Assembly: GCF_041956535.1 (NCBI RefSeq)
Contig: NW_027192202.1
Span: 324,654 to 388,653, forward strand
Direction: 5' to 3'
Source: Calcarisporiella thermophila CBS 279.70
Taxonomy: Eukaryota; Calcarisporiellomycota
DNA: 64,000 nt
How positions within the stretch are numbered: position 1 is the first letter of the stretch; each line of letters begins with the position of its first letter. Of the stretch, positions 23,355 to 34,992 are shown piece after piece. The notes under the pieces were generated by a model that saw nothing but the letters and a program-made list of their open reading frames with translations, searched no databases and was not told the DNA's origin. The position numbers were made by a program, and so were the translations under genes.

Positions 23355-26300
23355 ATGGCGAAAAAGAAGCAAAAGGTGACCGATCAGAGCAGGCGACCAA
23401 AGCCCGAGGATTCCGAAGAATCCGATTTCGAGGTTGTTCCCAACACCCCTCTCCGCTCCAAGATGCAGCAGGACGAGGATTCTTCCGACGATGATATAGA
23501 CTTGTTTGAGTCGTTCGCGGCGGCAGGAGAGCATTCCATGGATGGAATGGGATTGGGAGACCCTGCGATGTCGGACGGAAGCGACCACGATGACGAGGAA
23601 AGATTTATTGCAAAGCAGAATCAGGCGCTGAATCGAAAGAAAAAGAAGTCAGGCGGATTCCAATCCATGGGTAAATCTACTCTCCTTTTTGCTCTAGCTC
23701 GCCTCGTGCCTTTTCCTTCGTGCAGACTGGAAGTGGCCGCGATCACGGAGAATGCATCCGCCATGCTAACTTTTCTGTTGATGCTAAGGCCTTAGTCACC
23801 CGGTCTTCAAAGCTATCATACACAAGGGGTTCAAGGTGCCGACCCCCATCCAGAGAAAATGCATTCCGTCCATTCTGGAGGGGCGGGACGTAGTGGGTAT
23901 GGCAAGAACGGGTTCCGGAAAGACAGCCGCATTCGTGATTCCGCTCATAGAGAAATTGAAGACACACTCGGCCAAGGTGATTTCATTCATTTTTCTTTTC
24001 ACCATGCAAGGGGCCTCATTCTTAACGCATGTTTCCTCTTTTAATTTTATTATTGGCTACCCGCCTGCCACAGGTCGGCGCACGGGGTATTATCCTCTCT
24101 CCCTCTCGTGAACTTGCCCTTCAAACCGCCAAGGTGGTCAAGGACATTTCCAAATTCACCGATTTACGTAGCAGCCTGGTAGTGGGTGGCGATAACATGG
24201 AGGACCAGTTCAACATGATGGCTGGCAATCCCGATATGTAACTCTAGAATCTCCGCTCCATTGAGTGGGCCGTGATCGCTTATGCATCGCTTTTGTTTAT
24301 GTCTAGCCTGATCGCGACCCCTGGCCGTTTGCTTCATTTGATTGTCGAGATGGATCTGGATCTGCGGTCGGTAGAGTACATTGTATTCGACGAGGCTGAT
24401 CGGTAAGTTGGTCACCCTTCCAGAGATCACTCACCCCCAATTCTCACTCAGTCATGTCTATGTTCTCTTTGGCCAGACTTTTTGAGATGGGCTTTGCGGT
24501 TCAACTCCACGAAATTCTCCATCGGTTACCCCCCTCCCGCCAAACCCTCCTCTTCTCCGCCACTCTGCCGAAACTCCTCGTTGATTTTGCAAAGGCCGGG
24601 CTGCAAGACCCACTTCTGGAGCGATTGGATGCTGATACCAAGATCAGCAAGGATTTGGAGGTAGGTTGACCCTCGGGATGAGGATGGAGGTGGGGGCTCT
24701 CTTCGCCCCCCTCCTTTGCATCTTATCTTCCTCCCGGTTTCTCTTTATTTTTTCCCGTTCGTCAAGGCTGAACCTGTCCCCTCCCCCCTTCTCTCTCCCC
24801 CACTTCTAGATGGCCTTTTTCTACCTGAAACAGGAGGAAAAAGAGGCCGGTCTCGTGTATTTGCTGCGAGAAGTGATCCAGCTGCCCAAGCAGCCCGAGC
24901 CGAAGAAGGACAGCGCGGGGCAGACGATTGTCTTTGTGTCCACCAAGCACCACGTGGAGTACCTATCCACGCTTCTCGCCAAAGCCGGCTACCAGGTCTC
25001 CTACATCTACGGCACCCTCGATCAGACCGCGCGCAAGATCCAGATCAACAAGTTCCGGCAAGGCCGCACCAACATCATGGTGGTGACGGATGTGGCGGCG
25101 CGTGGTATCGATATCCCCATTCTCGAGAACGTCATCAACTACGATTTCGTGGAGAGCAGCAAGATTTTTGTGCACCGCGTGGGCCGCACAGCACGTGCTG
25201 GGCGCCGCGGATGGGCGTACTCGTTTGCGACGGCGGAGGAGCTGCCCTATCTCCTGGACTTGCAGCTGTTTTTGGGGCGGAAGCTCGCGCTGGGACGGCA
25301 GAGCACCAACTATGTGGAGGACGTGGTGGTGGGCGGGTTCCCTCGGGGCGCATTGGAGATGGACGTGGAGTGGACGCGCCGGGTGGTGGAGGAGGACTCG
25401 AACTTGGAGGCTCTGCGTAAAACCGCCCAAAACGGGTACCGCCTGTACTGCAAATCCCGGCCGTCGGCGGCGGCCGAGAGCTACAAGCGCGCCAAAGAGG
25501 TGATGGATGTGGAGGAATTCAGAGATACCCACCCCCTGCTTGGTGAGTAGCCGCGTCTTTTTTTTTTGTTTTATCGGTTGGCTCGCCATGAGACTCACCT
25601 TGGTTCTCTTCCCCCATGGGTAGCGGTCGATAGCAGCGACAAAGACGCCATTGCCCGTGAGAACCTGATCAACTCCATATCCAACTTCCGGCCACAAGAG
25701 GTAGGTATCCTTTGGTGTGCTCGCTCGCCCATGTTCTTGTGTTGACTTGTTGTTGTTTCTGGCCAGACGATTTTCGAGGTAGGGAGTCGTGGAAATAAGG
25801 CGTCCGTGGCCGCACAGGTGATGAAGACTCGGCGAGAGCATGTGGGAGGGCTCATCGAGGCCAAGCACAAATCGCACAAGGGCGATTCGAAGGCAGACGC
25901 CGCAGCCCCGGACAGCGGCGAGCTGGAGGCTGCCGATGAGTCAGACATCAAGGTAATGATGGAGGTTCTGTTCTTTGTCGAGGAATCTTGGATCCTGACG
26001 CCGGGTGACATCTTCGTAGGAGATCTTTTCCGAGGCGAAGAAGCGCAAGCGCGAGGCGCCCTCCGAGCCCGCGAAGAAGAAGAAGAAGATGAAGCGCGAG
26101 AGCTTCAAGGATGAGGAGTACTACATGTCCCACTATCAGGCCGATGCCAACACCGAGAGGGGGTAAGGCGCTTGATCCGTTTTGCCCTCATTTGTGTGGA
26201 TCCCCCATGCATCGATGTAATCCATCTTGCTTTGCCGCTTTAGGTATTCCATGACGCAGGGCGGATCGTTTGCGGAGCAGGCGAACAAGGCGGTGCTGGA

Positions 26301-26904
26301 TCTCCAGGCCGATGACCAGGACACGCTCAAGGCAAAGCAGAATGCGCTGCGGTGGGATAAGAAGAAGAAGAAATTTGTGCGGGGTGGCGGGGTAGGGTCG
26401 GACAACAAACGGCTGATCACCACCGAGAGCGGAGTCAAATTGGCCGCGACGTACAAGAGTGGAAAGTAAGTGCCACAGCGATCGCTCTCCCGGGGCGGTG
26501 GGGAGCGGCGGTCCATCCCAGCCCATTGGTGCGGCCCGACTAACCCGTCTTTCCCCCGCAGGTACAAGGAGTGGCTCCAGAAGCGCAAGATCAGCATGCC
26601 CAGGACGGGCGAGGAGGAGCTGCCGTCGGCCGCGGCCATGGCCCAGTCGGCCCAGCAGAAGCGCCGCTTCAAGCACCACAAGGTCGTGGCCCCCAAGGCG
26701 CTGGACCCGCTGGCCAAGGACTACGAGCGCAAGCTGAAGAGGCGCGCCAAGGAGACGCCGGGCGAGGCCAAGCCGCAGGCCACGGGCGGCGCAGCCAGGG
26801 CCAAGAGCGAGCTGAAGAGCGTGGACCAGATCCGGCGGCAGCGGCTGGTCAAGCAGCGGCGGAAGGAGAAGAATGCGCGGCCCAGCCGCAAGCCGAGAAA
26901 GTGA
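23355..26904 (+). CDS. DBP10: ATP-dependent DEAD-box RNA helicase Dbp10/DDX54
   Basis: Nucleolar helicase for 60S ribosomal subunit assembly. Eleven exons (23355-23670, 23789-23976, 24074-24237, 24307-24402, 24477-24660, 24810-25542, 25624-25700, 25767-25952, 26020-26162, 26244-26465, 26562-26904) join in phase to 883 residues. Helicase motifs in order: Q motif [18 protein letters not shown], Ia SPSREL, Ib [55 protein letters not shown]. The FEMGFA after DEADR and the C-terminal DBP10CT-type region ([24 protein letters not shown]) identify the Dbp10 branch. The acidic N-terminus and lysine-rich C-terminus are usual for this family. The start ATG at 23355 is the first in frame. Confidence 0.97.
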
Positions 26905-27570
26905 GGGCCGGAGTCTTGTTTTTCCCCCTCTTGTGTGTGTTTCTTATGCTTGTGCTTTGATTCGGTCTTGCGTGACTCGCAATATGAATCCCTTCTTCAT
27001 TTCTTTCAAACATTCACAAACCCAAGCCGGCCTCCCAGGCATATGGGGAGGGCCCCCCCCTCCAAATTGGGCGGCCGATGAAACACTTGCACTAGGGCAA
27101 GTGACGATAACAGAATTTCGTTATCGGGATCTCCCAATGAGCGCCCGACAAAAATTTTTTCATCTGCATTCACCCTTGACACAGAGACAACTAGAGGGAA
27201 AGTCTCTTGCGCAGCTCTCTTTTCTCTCCTCTCCACTGCAAAAAATCCGCGGCCAACCTCCTCCCTCTACCGGTCGCTGCCGTTCTCCTTGCTCCCTCCC
27301 CGCCCCCCCCCCCCTCCGCCCGTTCCCCCGTTCCCTCCCCCGGATTCTTCCCGCTCTTCTCTCTGCGACTCTCCTCTTTCTCCCCCTCGCCTCTTCTTCC
27401 CCGCGCTACCCCCCCGTGAGCACGCGTAGACTCCTTCCGCCGCACTCTCGCACTCTCCCCCTGCTCTCTGCATCGCGACCAGCGCTCGCACACGGTAGCT
27501 AGCTTCGATTGCTTAGCTTCTCCCCCATCCCCCATCTCAGATCCCAGCGATCTTGACGCCATTGGATCGA
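26905..27570. other. DBP10-KH intergenic with pyrimidine-rich promoter
   Basis: Same-strand spacer. The proximal 300 bases upstream of the KH gene are strongly C/T rich (27210-27470), a composition seen upstream of several genes in this window. No other gene is seen. Confidence 0.4.
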
Positions 27571-28728
27571 ATGTTGTGTTTGGAACAAACACTCTCCGCA
27601 ATGTCCCAGGAACAGCTGCAAAACTCAGTCCCCTCCACGCCCACCAGCGACGTGGAAATCCGCCTGGCCCAGCTCAGCACCGAGGATCATGAATACTCCA
27701 ACGGTGCTGAGTCGGTCGAGAGCGGAGAGGACGCCCTAACCCTGCGCGCCCTCGTGTCCACCCGAGAAGCCGGAGTCATCATCGGCAAGGGCGGGCAGAA
27801 TGTCGCCCACCTGCGCGAATCGACCGGCGTGAAGGCGGGCGTCAGCAAAATGGTGCAGGGCGTGAACGATCGGGTGCTGACCGTCCAGGGCCCTCTAGAG
27901 GGCGTGTCGAAGGTATGTATGCCGGGCCGCCTTGCGTTCCCCCGCACCCACTAACCCTCCCCCCCGTTCCGCTAGGCCTACGGGCTCATTGCACAGTCCT
28001 TGGTCGAGAACCCCGCCCACTCCGGCAGCCTCGGCTCCCCGCCCCCCACCAACCTGGCCATCCGCCTGCTGATCTCGCACAACCTCATGGGCACCATCAT
28101 CGGGCGGCAGGGCGCCAAAATCAAGCACATCCAGGACTCGTCGGGGGCCCGGATGACGGCGTCCAAGGAAATGCTCCCGCAAAGTACGGAGCGGGTGGTC
28201 GAGGTCCACGGCACGGTGGACGCCATCCGGCTGGCCGTGCTCGAGACCGGCCGCTGCCTGCTCGAGGACAAGGAGCGCGGGGTGGGCACGGTGCTCTACA
28301 ACCCCTCGGTGCGGCTCACCCTGAGCGAGTTCGACCCCCTGCACCCCCTCAGCCGCCGCGAGTCCCTCCCCGTCTCCATGCGCCGCGACTCTCTCGGGAT
28401 CCGGCGCGACTCTGCCGGCGGCGGCGCCATCGGCGGGATGGGGCGCCGCGAGTCGGTCCCCGTGGGCGGCACCCGCACCCAGAGCATCTCCATCCCCCCC
28501 GACATGGTGGGCTGCATCATCGGCAAGGGCGGCTCGCGCATCTCCGAGATCCGCCGCATGAGCGGCTCGCGCATCAGCATTGCCCGCGAGGCCCACGACG
28601 AAACCGGCGAGCGCATGTTCACCATCCAGGGCACCCCGGAGTCGAACGAGAAGGCCCTGCTGCTGCTCTACAGCCAGCTCGAAATGGAAAAGGAGAGGAG
28701 GCTCAGTCTCTCGGGTGGTCATGAGTAG
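27571..28728 (+). CDS. Three-KH-domain RNA-binding protein (PCBP/Rnc1/Hek2-like)
   Basis: Poly(C)-type mRNA-binding regulator, 364 residues, two exons (27571-27912, 27976-28728). KH1 (about residues 55-125) has VIIGKGGQ, KH2 (about 140-210) has TIIGRQGA and KH3 (about 282-350) has CIIGKGGS, so all three GxxG loops are intact. Layout matches fission yeast Rnc1 and yeast Hek2/Pbp2. The KH2-KH3 linker holds four R-R-x-S sites at residues 241-274 (RRES, RRDS, RRDS, RRES), a basophilic kinase consensus. ATG 27571 is the first in frame; ATG 27601 (MSQEQLQ) is an alternative start. Unusually GC-rich coding sequence for the window, with long antisense open frames as a by-product. Confidence 0.93.
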
Positions 28729-30814
28729 ATAGGTCGGAATGGCTTTTTTTTTCCTCCCCCTCCCTTCCTCTCTCCCTTTTGCTCTTCGATGCCGCTGCTG
28801 CTATCTCTCTCTCCCCCTCCCCCTTTCTCTTTTTTGTTATATACAGTATATATATACACATACTAAAAGTGGATGTGCGGAAAGAGGCGATGTATCTTTC
28901 CATTTCAACTCTCTTCTTCTCTTTCACATCTCTCTTCTCTCTTATTTTTGTGCATACGAAATCTCCTGTTCGTTCTCTCATGTTCCCGATATTGCTTTTT
29001 TTCAATTCTTGTTCATGCTTTTCTTTTTTAAAAAAAGTCTTTTTTTCTTCTCCCCTTCCCTCCCCCTCCCCCTCCCCCCTCCCCCTTCCCCTTCCCCCTT
29101 TCCCCTTCCCCCCTCCTCCCCTCCCCTCACTCTTCTATTCGTGTTCTTATCAGTATATGCCTTTCCACTATTGTGTGCATTCATATATGTGCGGTGTATA
29201 AGAGAAAAATAAAATATACGAAGAGAACCAAAAACACGAGAGTTTGGGTGATACAGAGGGGCGGGTGTATTTTAGGTTCAACCATGATGCTTATCGACTA
29301 GCTTCAACTAAGTTTTATTACGTGCCTAGCTTTGGTGCTTGTGTACCGGCTGGTTGCAGTTGCGTCGGCAACCGTGGGGGGGGAAGGGCGCCCGATCTGG
29401 TCGAGGAGGGTCCTGGGACATCGGTCACGAGTATCCCCCTCTTTTTCTCTCGGCATGGCCCGGATAGAGTGGAAGCCTAGTGCTTTTCACAACAACCCTC
29501 TCTTCTCGGGATGGATTTGTATTATTTCTAGCTATTTTATTTGGCTGGGTTGTTTTTGTCTCCCACTTTCTCCATCTCATGATTTTCGGTCGTCGCGGGC
29601 TTCGGTCCAAGCCTGGAGGAGCTTTCCCAATTCCTGAGGGATATTAACTCTGAACTAAAAAAAGTTAGAAATGTGGGTGAATCCTACAGATCCTAAACTG
29701 GGATCATATGCATCCAGCAAGAGGATGCAAGTGGTCTACAGAAAGGCAACCCTCGCCAGTCATAGTGCATCAAATAGGACTTTAAACCCAAGTCTTTCCG
29801 ATGGAGCTCTGAGAACTCAGGGTAGAAGGGCACGCAGGATGAAGGAGCCGATTGCTCTCCCTTGTGCACAATTAGCATCGTCCAGGTCTATCCCACGCTG
29901 TTTGTCCAACCGCCTCCCTGTCGAGGGAAGGCTGATCGCTGAGTGGCGGCGGAGATAAGAGCCATTGCACAGCTGCTGCGCCAGCGACCCAGTCACTCTT
30001 GGCAGGAGTGTCTTGACTGCGGATTCAAGTGCAAGCTTGCAAACGCGTGATCGGCCAAGAATCTATCAAGGGCGTCAGTCCGCGTGCAAGCGGTATCCCA
30101 TCCCTCCCCCCCAGCGCGTGTAGACGGCTCTCCTAGCGCAACATTCGGCTTACCATCAGGTCCGTCGTGTAGGTCAGGTTGGAGCCGATCGTCAAACGGG
30201 TGAGTTGTGCGCACATCAAGAGATTGATAATACCGGAGACCGTGTGTCAGTCGACAATGGCAATCTTTTCCTGCAAACGAGTATGGGGCTTGTACTAGAA
30301 AAGGAGAAGCTTCTGAGTTCGAATCCTCATGGCTGCAAATGGAGCTTAAAGCGTTTTAGTTTAGAGCCATCCGTTCCATGAGCACAGTCACAGGGTGAAA
30401 CAGGAGAGAATTGTCGATGCTCTGAGAAATCGAAATTGCGCGGGGGGGGGGATTTCTGCATTCATGGGCCCATCCAATTTCCAACCCGCTCACTCCATTT
30501 GCTGCCTGCTCATTTCGCGAAGGAAAGCGGCCTTGCTTTTTTCGGGAACGCAATTTTATTCTGAGAGATGACAAAATAAAATTTGCGATCCCTTCCGATA
30601 ATAAAAAAAGGGTTCTCTCCTTCAGAAGCACAGACTCCCGAGTGGTTGTGAAATTATCTAATTACAAAGTTTCTTGTGACCCTCCCGCTCTTGCTCTCTT
30701 CTAACTCTAACTCTCTCTCTCTCTCTCTTTCTCCCCTCTCCTCCCCTACTCCCCCTTCTCTTTCCCTTAGTGCGAGCCATCCCAGGCCCAAGGAAGCAAT
30801 CAAGAGAAGCATCC
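28729..30814. other. 2.1-kb intergenic region with long polypyrimidine tracts
   Basis: Immediately downstream of the KH gene are C/T-rich tracts (28741-28830 and 29041-29130), the second being mainly CCCCT/CCCCC units. Further on, a G10 run lies at 30442-30451 and a CT repeat at 30711-30728 just upstream of the chitosanase gene. The sequence near 30319 contains a GTTCGAATCC string like a tRNA B box but does not fold as a tRNA. No gene supported. Confidence 0.35.
29041..29130. repeat. Polypyrimidine low-complexity tract
   Basis: About 90 bases of nearly pure C/T on the plus strand, arranged as runs of C4-C6 separated by one to three T. Position suggests 3' UTR or spacer of the KH gene. Confidence 0.8.
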
Positions 30815-31971
30815 ATGCGCCTATCCGCCTCAGCTCCTCTCTTTCTCGTCGCGCTACTAGTCTTGGCGCTGGCCGACCCCATCTCGGCCAAGGAGAAAAA
30901 GAATTTCCCCTTCTGCAAGGGTCGATTTGCACCCACGCCGGAAAGATGTGCCAAGTTCAACTTCCCAAAGACGCCGGGCGAGCGGACCTGTATCGAGCCC
31001 AAGAATGGCACCGACTTCTTCGACATCTCGAAGCTGCCCACCACCACCCTGTCCGCCCACGGCCGCAAGGTGGCCCAGCTGATCACCAATGTGTTTGAGA
31101 ATGGGGGCACCCAGTTCGAGTGGCAGTACGTGGAGCGCCTCGGCGACGGGCGTGGATTCACCTGTGGCCGCGTGGGCTTCACCACCGGCACCAACGACGC
31201 CCTGGCCGTGGTGAAGAACTACACCGCCGCCAAGGAAAACAACCTGCTCGCCAAATATGTGCCGGAGCTCGAACGCATCAGCAAGCTCTCCTTTTGTGAC
31301 ACGAAGCAGCGCGACGACACCAGCAACCTCCAGGGCTTCGACGCCGCGTGGCGCGAAAGCGCATGCACTGACGCAGAGTTCCGCAAGATTCAGGACCAGG
31401 CGGTGATCAACGGCTATATGGAGCCGGCCCTAAGGTTTGCCGCCCTTGCCAAAGTGGAGTCGGATCTTGGCAAAGCCATCATGTTTGACACGTAAGTGCC
31501 TCCCTCTTGCCGGGCGGGATTCCCATGCCGCTCTCTTACCTCTCTTTCTCTCTCTTGCATTTTGCTAGCATCATTCAGAACGGTTGGCACTACACCGAGC
31601 CCGACATCAATATCTGGCGCATCCTCAACTTGAGCGGCGGTTCCCGGCGCGAGGACGAGTCCGAAGAAGACTTCCTCACCCGCTTCATCACCACCCGCCA
31701 CGAGCTTGTTTGCTGCGCAAACGACGACGTATGGCCAGAGTCCGGGGATCGTATGGATGACTGGATGACGGTCATTAAGAGCAAGAACCTCAATCTGAAA
31801 AAGCCCGTGAAGCTGAAAAACTTCGAGGTGACGGTGACGGGCAAGGAGGACACGGAGAAAGTGAACGAAAAGGAGTGCAAGTCATTCCTAGGGAAAGCAA
31901 AGCAATCAAAAGCAAGCAATAGACTGGCTGCGAGCAAGAAGAAAGGGAAACGCTGCCCCAAGAAGAAATGA
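30815..31971 (+). CDS. Secreted chitosanase, GH46-like
   Basis: Predicted extracellular endo-chitosanase that hydrolyses chitosan, for wall remodelling or nutrition. Two exons (30815-31491, 31569-31971), 359 residues. A signal peptide occupies about residues 1-25. The catalytic core has the GH46-type signature WQYVERLGDGRGFTCGRVGF followed by TTGTNDAL; Glu107 and Asp128 are the candidate catalytic pair by motif position. Further family-like parts: NLLAKYVPELERI, AVINGYMEPALRFA, DLGKAIMFDTIIQNGWH, and DFLTRFITTRHELV. The last 30 residues are lysine-rich (KKGKRCPKKK end), an added basic tail. The ATG at 30815 starts the signal peptide; there is a CT-repeat in the leader. Bacterial-type GH46 enzymes in fungi are often considered ancient transfers, which I cannot test here. 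Confidence 0.9.
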
Positions 31972-33632
31972 AACTCTTATATGATCTCTCTCTCCCGCAC
32001 CTATGTATAGCTTCTCGGCTACACTCCGCTATATTGCACTATTTTTTTTTAGCGTTAATATGCTTTTAATAATTCTCTATTTTACCCCCCTTGTCATGAT
32101 TAGATCTGTAATAAATACTGGCGAAGTTTATTAATTTCCAAGAATCCTACCGAATTTTTGTGGATGTTTTAATCTGCACCTCGTTGATGGCCAAGGCTTG
32201 TTGCGCATGTGCTGAAGGGGATTGTCTAGGAATCTGTGAAGTGTGCTTCTCTCCCGTCATCATACCCTAAATAGCTACCTCGAGCGTCCTAGTTGGCTTA
32301 GGGGCGAGGGTATTTAAGGAAAAAGGGATGGAGCACTTTAAATAGCTTCCCGTCAACTGCACTAGCTACACCACCCTGCATGCATTCTTTTAATCCACCT
32401 GCTTGACAGGTTCTGTAACCATCCTCAAAATCCCGATTATGTAATGCTCAGGGTTCAGGTCCACGCTACCCTGCCCTCTATAGGAACGACTCCAACTGAC
32501 GCGGTATGCCGCCCAATGCCGTAGGCTCTAATGCCGCGTGTCCTGGATATAAAGTAACTGCCTGTAATTTTGGCAGTTTTCGCCGAGAGTCGAGCGGTAA
32601 CTTGGTGGCGCCCCGATGAATTATCCGAATCGGAATAGGGCTTATGCACGATACGACAGGTGTCATACGCTGCTGCATCGCCGGAGTATTGATACGTTGC
32701 TATGAAAACATCGCTCCGGAAGTTCGGGGTGCGAGCCCGGCGCCATTTGCCATGTCACAACCGGCCGCTGGTAAGTGGCCGAGACAGGCCGACTGGTCAA
32801 ACATTGCTTTCGGAGGTTTACTAAGGGGAGGCACCAGGTGCCGAGGCTGGGTTTCTCTTCCTCGGTCTCTTCGGCACGGGGAAGGTCAGCGTCAAAGGGC
32901 AATCTCCATCTTTTTTCATAAGGCCGCCATCTCTTGCGCCAGTGGTCGGTATAAAACTTCAAATCACTTAAGGTGGCGCCGAGTTGGCAAGCGTTCAACG
33001 CGCTTTTGCCCTTCCCTGTTTCTTTTTAATTTCTCCCCAGAACATGTAGGATGCGCTTTTGCCTACCTTGTGCTCCGTCGAGAATCCCCTCTCTCTCTTG
33101 GTTTGAGTCCTTATTAATTGCAGTGACACCGGTCGGCTTCAGCTCCTCACTTATTGAGGTGTCTAATTTTTGCAATATTAAACATGCGAAATTAGGCCAC
33201 ACAGAAAGTCACAGCGCGATCTCCATGGCCAAGGCCAATTATGTGCAGTATTAAAATCAAATTCAACGATCAACCCAATTCTGCTATGTTTTAATCCCTT
33301 CCACCCCCCTCCCTCCCGCCAGATCCTCTCCGGCCCAAAGTCAGCCTCATGCAGCCCGGAATTCTGCTGCTTGAATTGGACGCGGCGTGGAAATTTCCAG
33401 AGCAAGCTTGACGAACAAAAAAGACAAGAATGGGGCTTTTCGCCCCCTCAATGCTTGCCAATTGGAGCGCAGATGAATTTGGCAGATCGGATTGGGGATT
33501 TATTGACTATTCTGGAGCGCGCAATTAAGCTGCCTTTTATTCTTGTCATTTCCTCAGAGTCATCGTCGTGGTTCCCATCCCGCTCCTCCTTCTCCATCGC
33601 GTTAACTCCATTCTTCTGATTGCATTAGCGAA
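31972..33632. other. 1.7-kb intergenic region
   Basis: No gene supported. It includes the chitosanase 3' flank (T-rich, 32041-32150) and the upstream region of the Kre9-like gene. A short imperfect palindrome GTGCCGA...TCGGCAC occurs at about 32838-32878. Open frames here are non-conserved. Confidence 0.35.
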
Positions 33633-34515
33633 ATGGTTGTTCTCCGGTCGCTTGTTGCTCTCTTCGCCGTAGTTCAAGCGGTTTACGCGCAGGGGCAAGA
33701 GTGCCCCTTCATCACCAACCCTGTACAAGGTAACGTGGAATGGGCCTTTGAGAGGAATTCGATTTGTACGCTTGACTGACAGGTGTGGCCAAACCATCCC
33801 CTTAGGCACGGTTTGGAAGGCGGGTGATCAGGTCCTGGTGACTTGGTATGCTATCTCTGCTCTCCTTCCTCCCCCCTCTCCTGAGGGTAAGGACTCCTGC
33901 TGACCCATTTCCATATGTTTCTGCCAACAGGAAGCCCTCTAACGATAACGCAAAGATTCAAGTTATCCTGGACAAAGGCCAGCCTCAAGCCCTTGCACAG
34001 GTTGCCACCCTCGCTGATGGCATTGATGAAGACACAAAAGCCATCAAAATCACTGTTCCCAACAGTAAGACTCATTCTTTTCAAAGAAAGCAGCGGAGGT
34101 GGCTAACCTCTGGAGTGGAATAGATCTGGCCCCCGGCACCGACTATGCTCTTCAGATAGGATCGGCCGGCAACTTTTGCTACTCTCACTTCTTCACCGTG
34201 GTGGGTGCTAATGGCGTAATCCCTAGTAATAGCGTAAGCGGGGTAGCCGCCCCGTCCAGCTCGATGTCGATGGCTATGATGGCGCTCCCCTCTTCAATGT
34301 TGAACTCCATGTCTACTATGCTCCCGCTGCCTAGCAGCAGCAGCAGCAATACTATCGTCGTCAGCAGCTCTGCCCTGGCGTCCAGTTCATTGCCGACGGT
34401 CTCTGCTAGTGCCTCCACTCCGGTTAGGTCTGGGGCCAGCAGCGGATCTACCCTTCGTGTGTCGATGGTAGTGGGCTTCTCCGTTGTGTTGGGGTCCATC
34501 CTCTCATTGATTTAG
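33633..34515 (+). CDS. Kre9/Knh1-like Ser/Thr-rich GPI-anchored surface protein
   Basis: Predicted wall or plasma-membrane protein, 220 residues, four exons (33633-33729, 33806-33845, 33931-34064, 34124-34515). A signal peptide (residues 1-19, ending AVYA) is followed by a Kre9/Knh N-terminal-type beta domain (about 25-108): ITNPVQGTVWKAGDQVLVTW, IQVILDKG, TLADGIDEDTKAIKITVPN, LAPGTDYALQIG, FCYSHFFTV. Then a Ser-rich stalk (about 115-195) likely O-glycosylated, and a hydrophobic C-terminus (SMVVGFSVVLGSILSLI) preceded by small residues, as for GPI attachment. This short form is common among fungal surface proteins. Role in beta-glucan assembly is inferred from family only. Confidence 0.88.
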
Positions 34516-34992
34516 TCGTGTTTAGGTCTTTTCGCTATACATATATATATCATCTATAATGTTTCTATATTTTATCCTCTCCAGCCCCCTTGTCAAACTC
34601 TCCTCCTCCTCCCCTCCCCATTAGTTCACCTCGTCTTCCGAGGATCGATTCAAATAAAACTAGCGTTCTAGGAGATTCCCCCCTCTCACATAAAAGCAGC
34701 GCGTGCCTCCGTTAACGTTCATCGCGCATGTGTTGCGGTAGATGGGTGCGACTGGGAATGCACGTCCGTAGTATGAATCAGCTCGTTATCGCGATAAAGA
34801 TCTCGATACAGATTTCATGATTAATGCAAAGTTTCACAAAAATACGCCCGATTGACAAATCCGACTCCTGACTTTGGTTCTACCCTCAGACCTCAACTCC
34901 TATTTCCAGTGCTTCCTAGTTGTGCTTCTGATTTGGTGCTTTCCCCGTCAAACCCCCTTGGCTTGTTTTTCAGAAGTGATAGCGAGGTCATC
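34516..34992. other. Spacer between Kre9-like and phosphorylase-kinase genes
   Basis: AT/CT-mixed same-strand spacer holding the 3' end of the Kre9-like gene and the promoter of the next. The open frame of the next gene extends upstream to 34852 but without any ATG before 34993. Confidence 0.4.

Noticed and set aside
25700-25715. GTATCCTTT string in a DBP10 intron, similar to a U12 donor
   Set aside because: It lies four bases inside a normal GT-AG intron (GAG|GTAGGT); using it would break the reading frame.
24963-25877. Long antisense open frame (about 300 residues) opposite DBP10
   Set aside because: It is the mirror of a GC-rich coding exon on the plus strand with full helicase motifs. 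Composition is His/Arg/Leu rich and no start context or splice structure fits.
27895-28722. Antisense open frame of 275 residues opposite the KH gene
   Set aside because: Shadow of the GC-rich KH2/KH3 exon. The plus strand has three intact KH domains.
30310-30340. GTTCGAATCC string resembling a tRNA B box
   Set aside because: The flanking bases cannot form the T stem and no matching A box or acceptor stem is found.
32640-33120. Open frames on both strands in the spacer before the Kre9-like gene
   Set aside because: They overlap on both strands with no recognisable motif and no matching splice sites; most likely promoter sequence.
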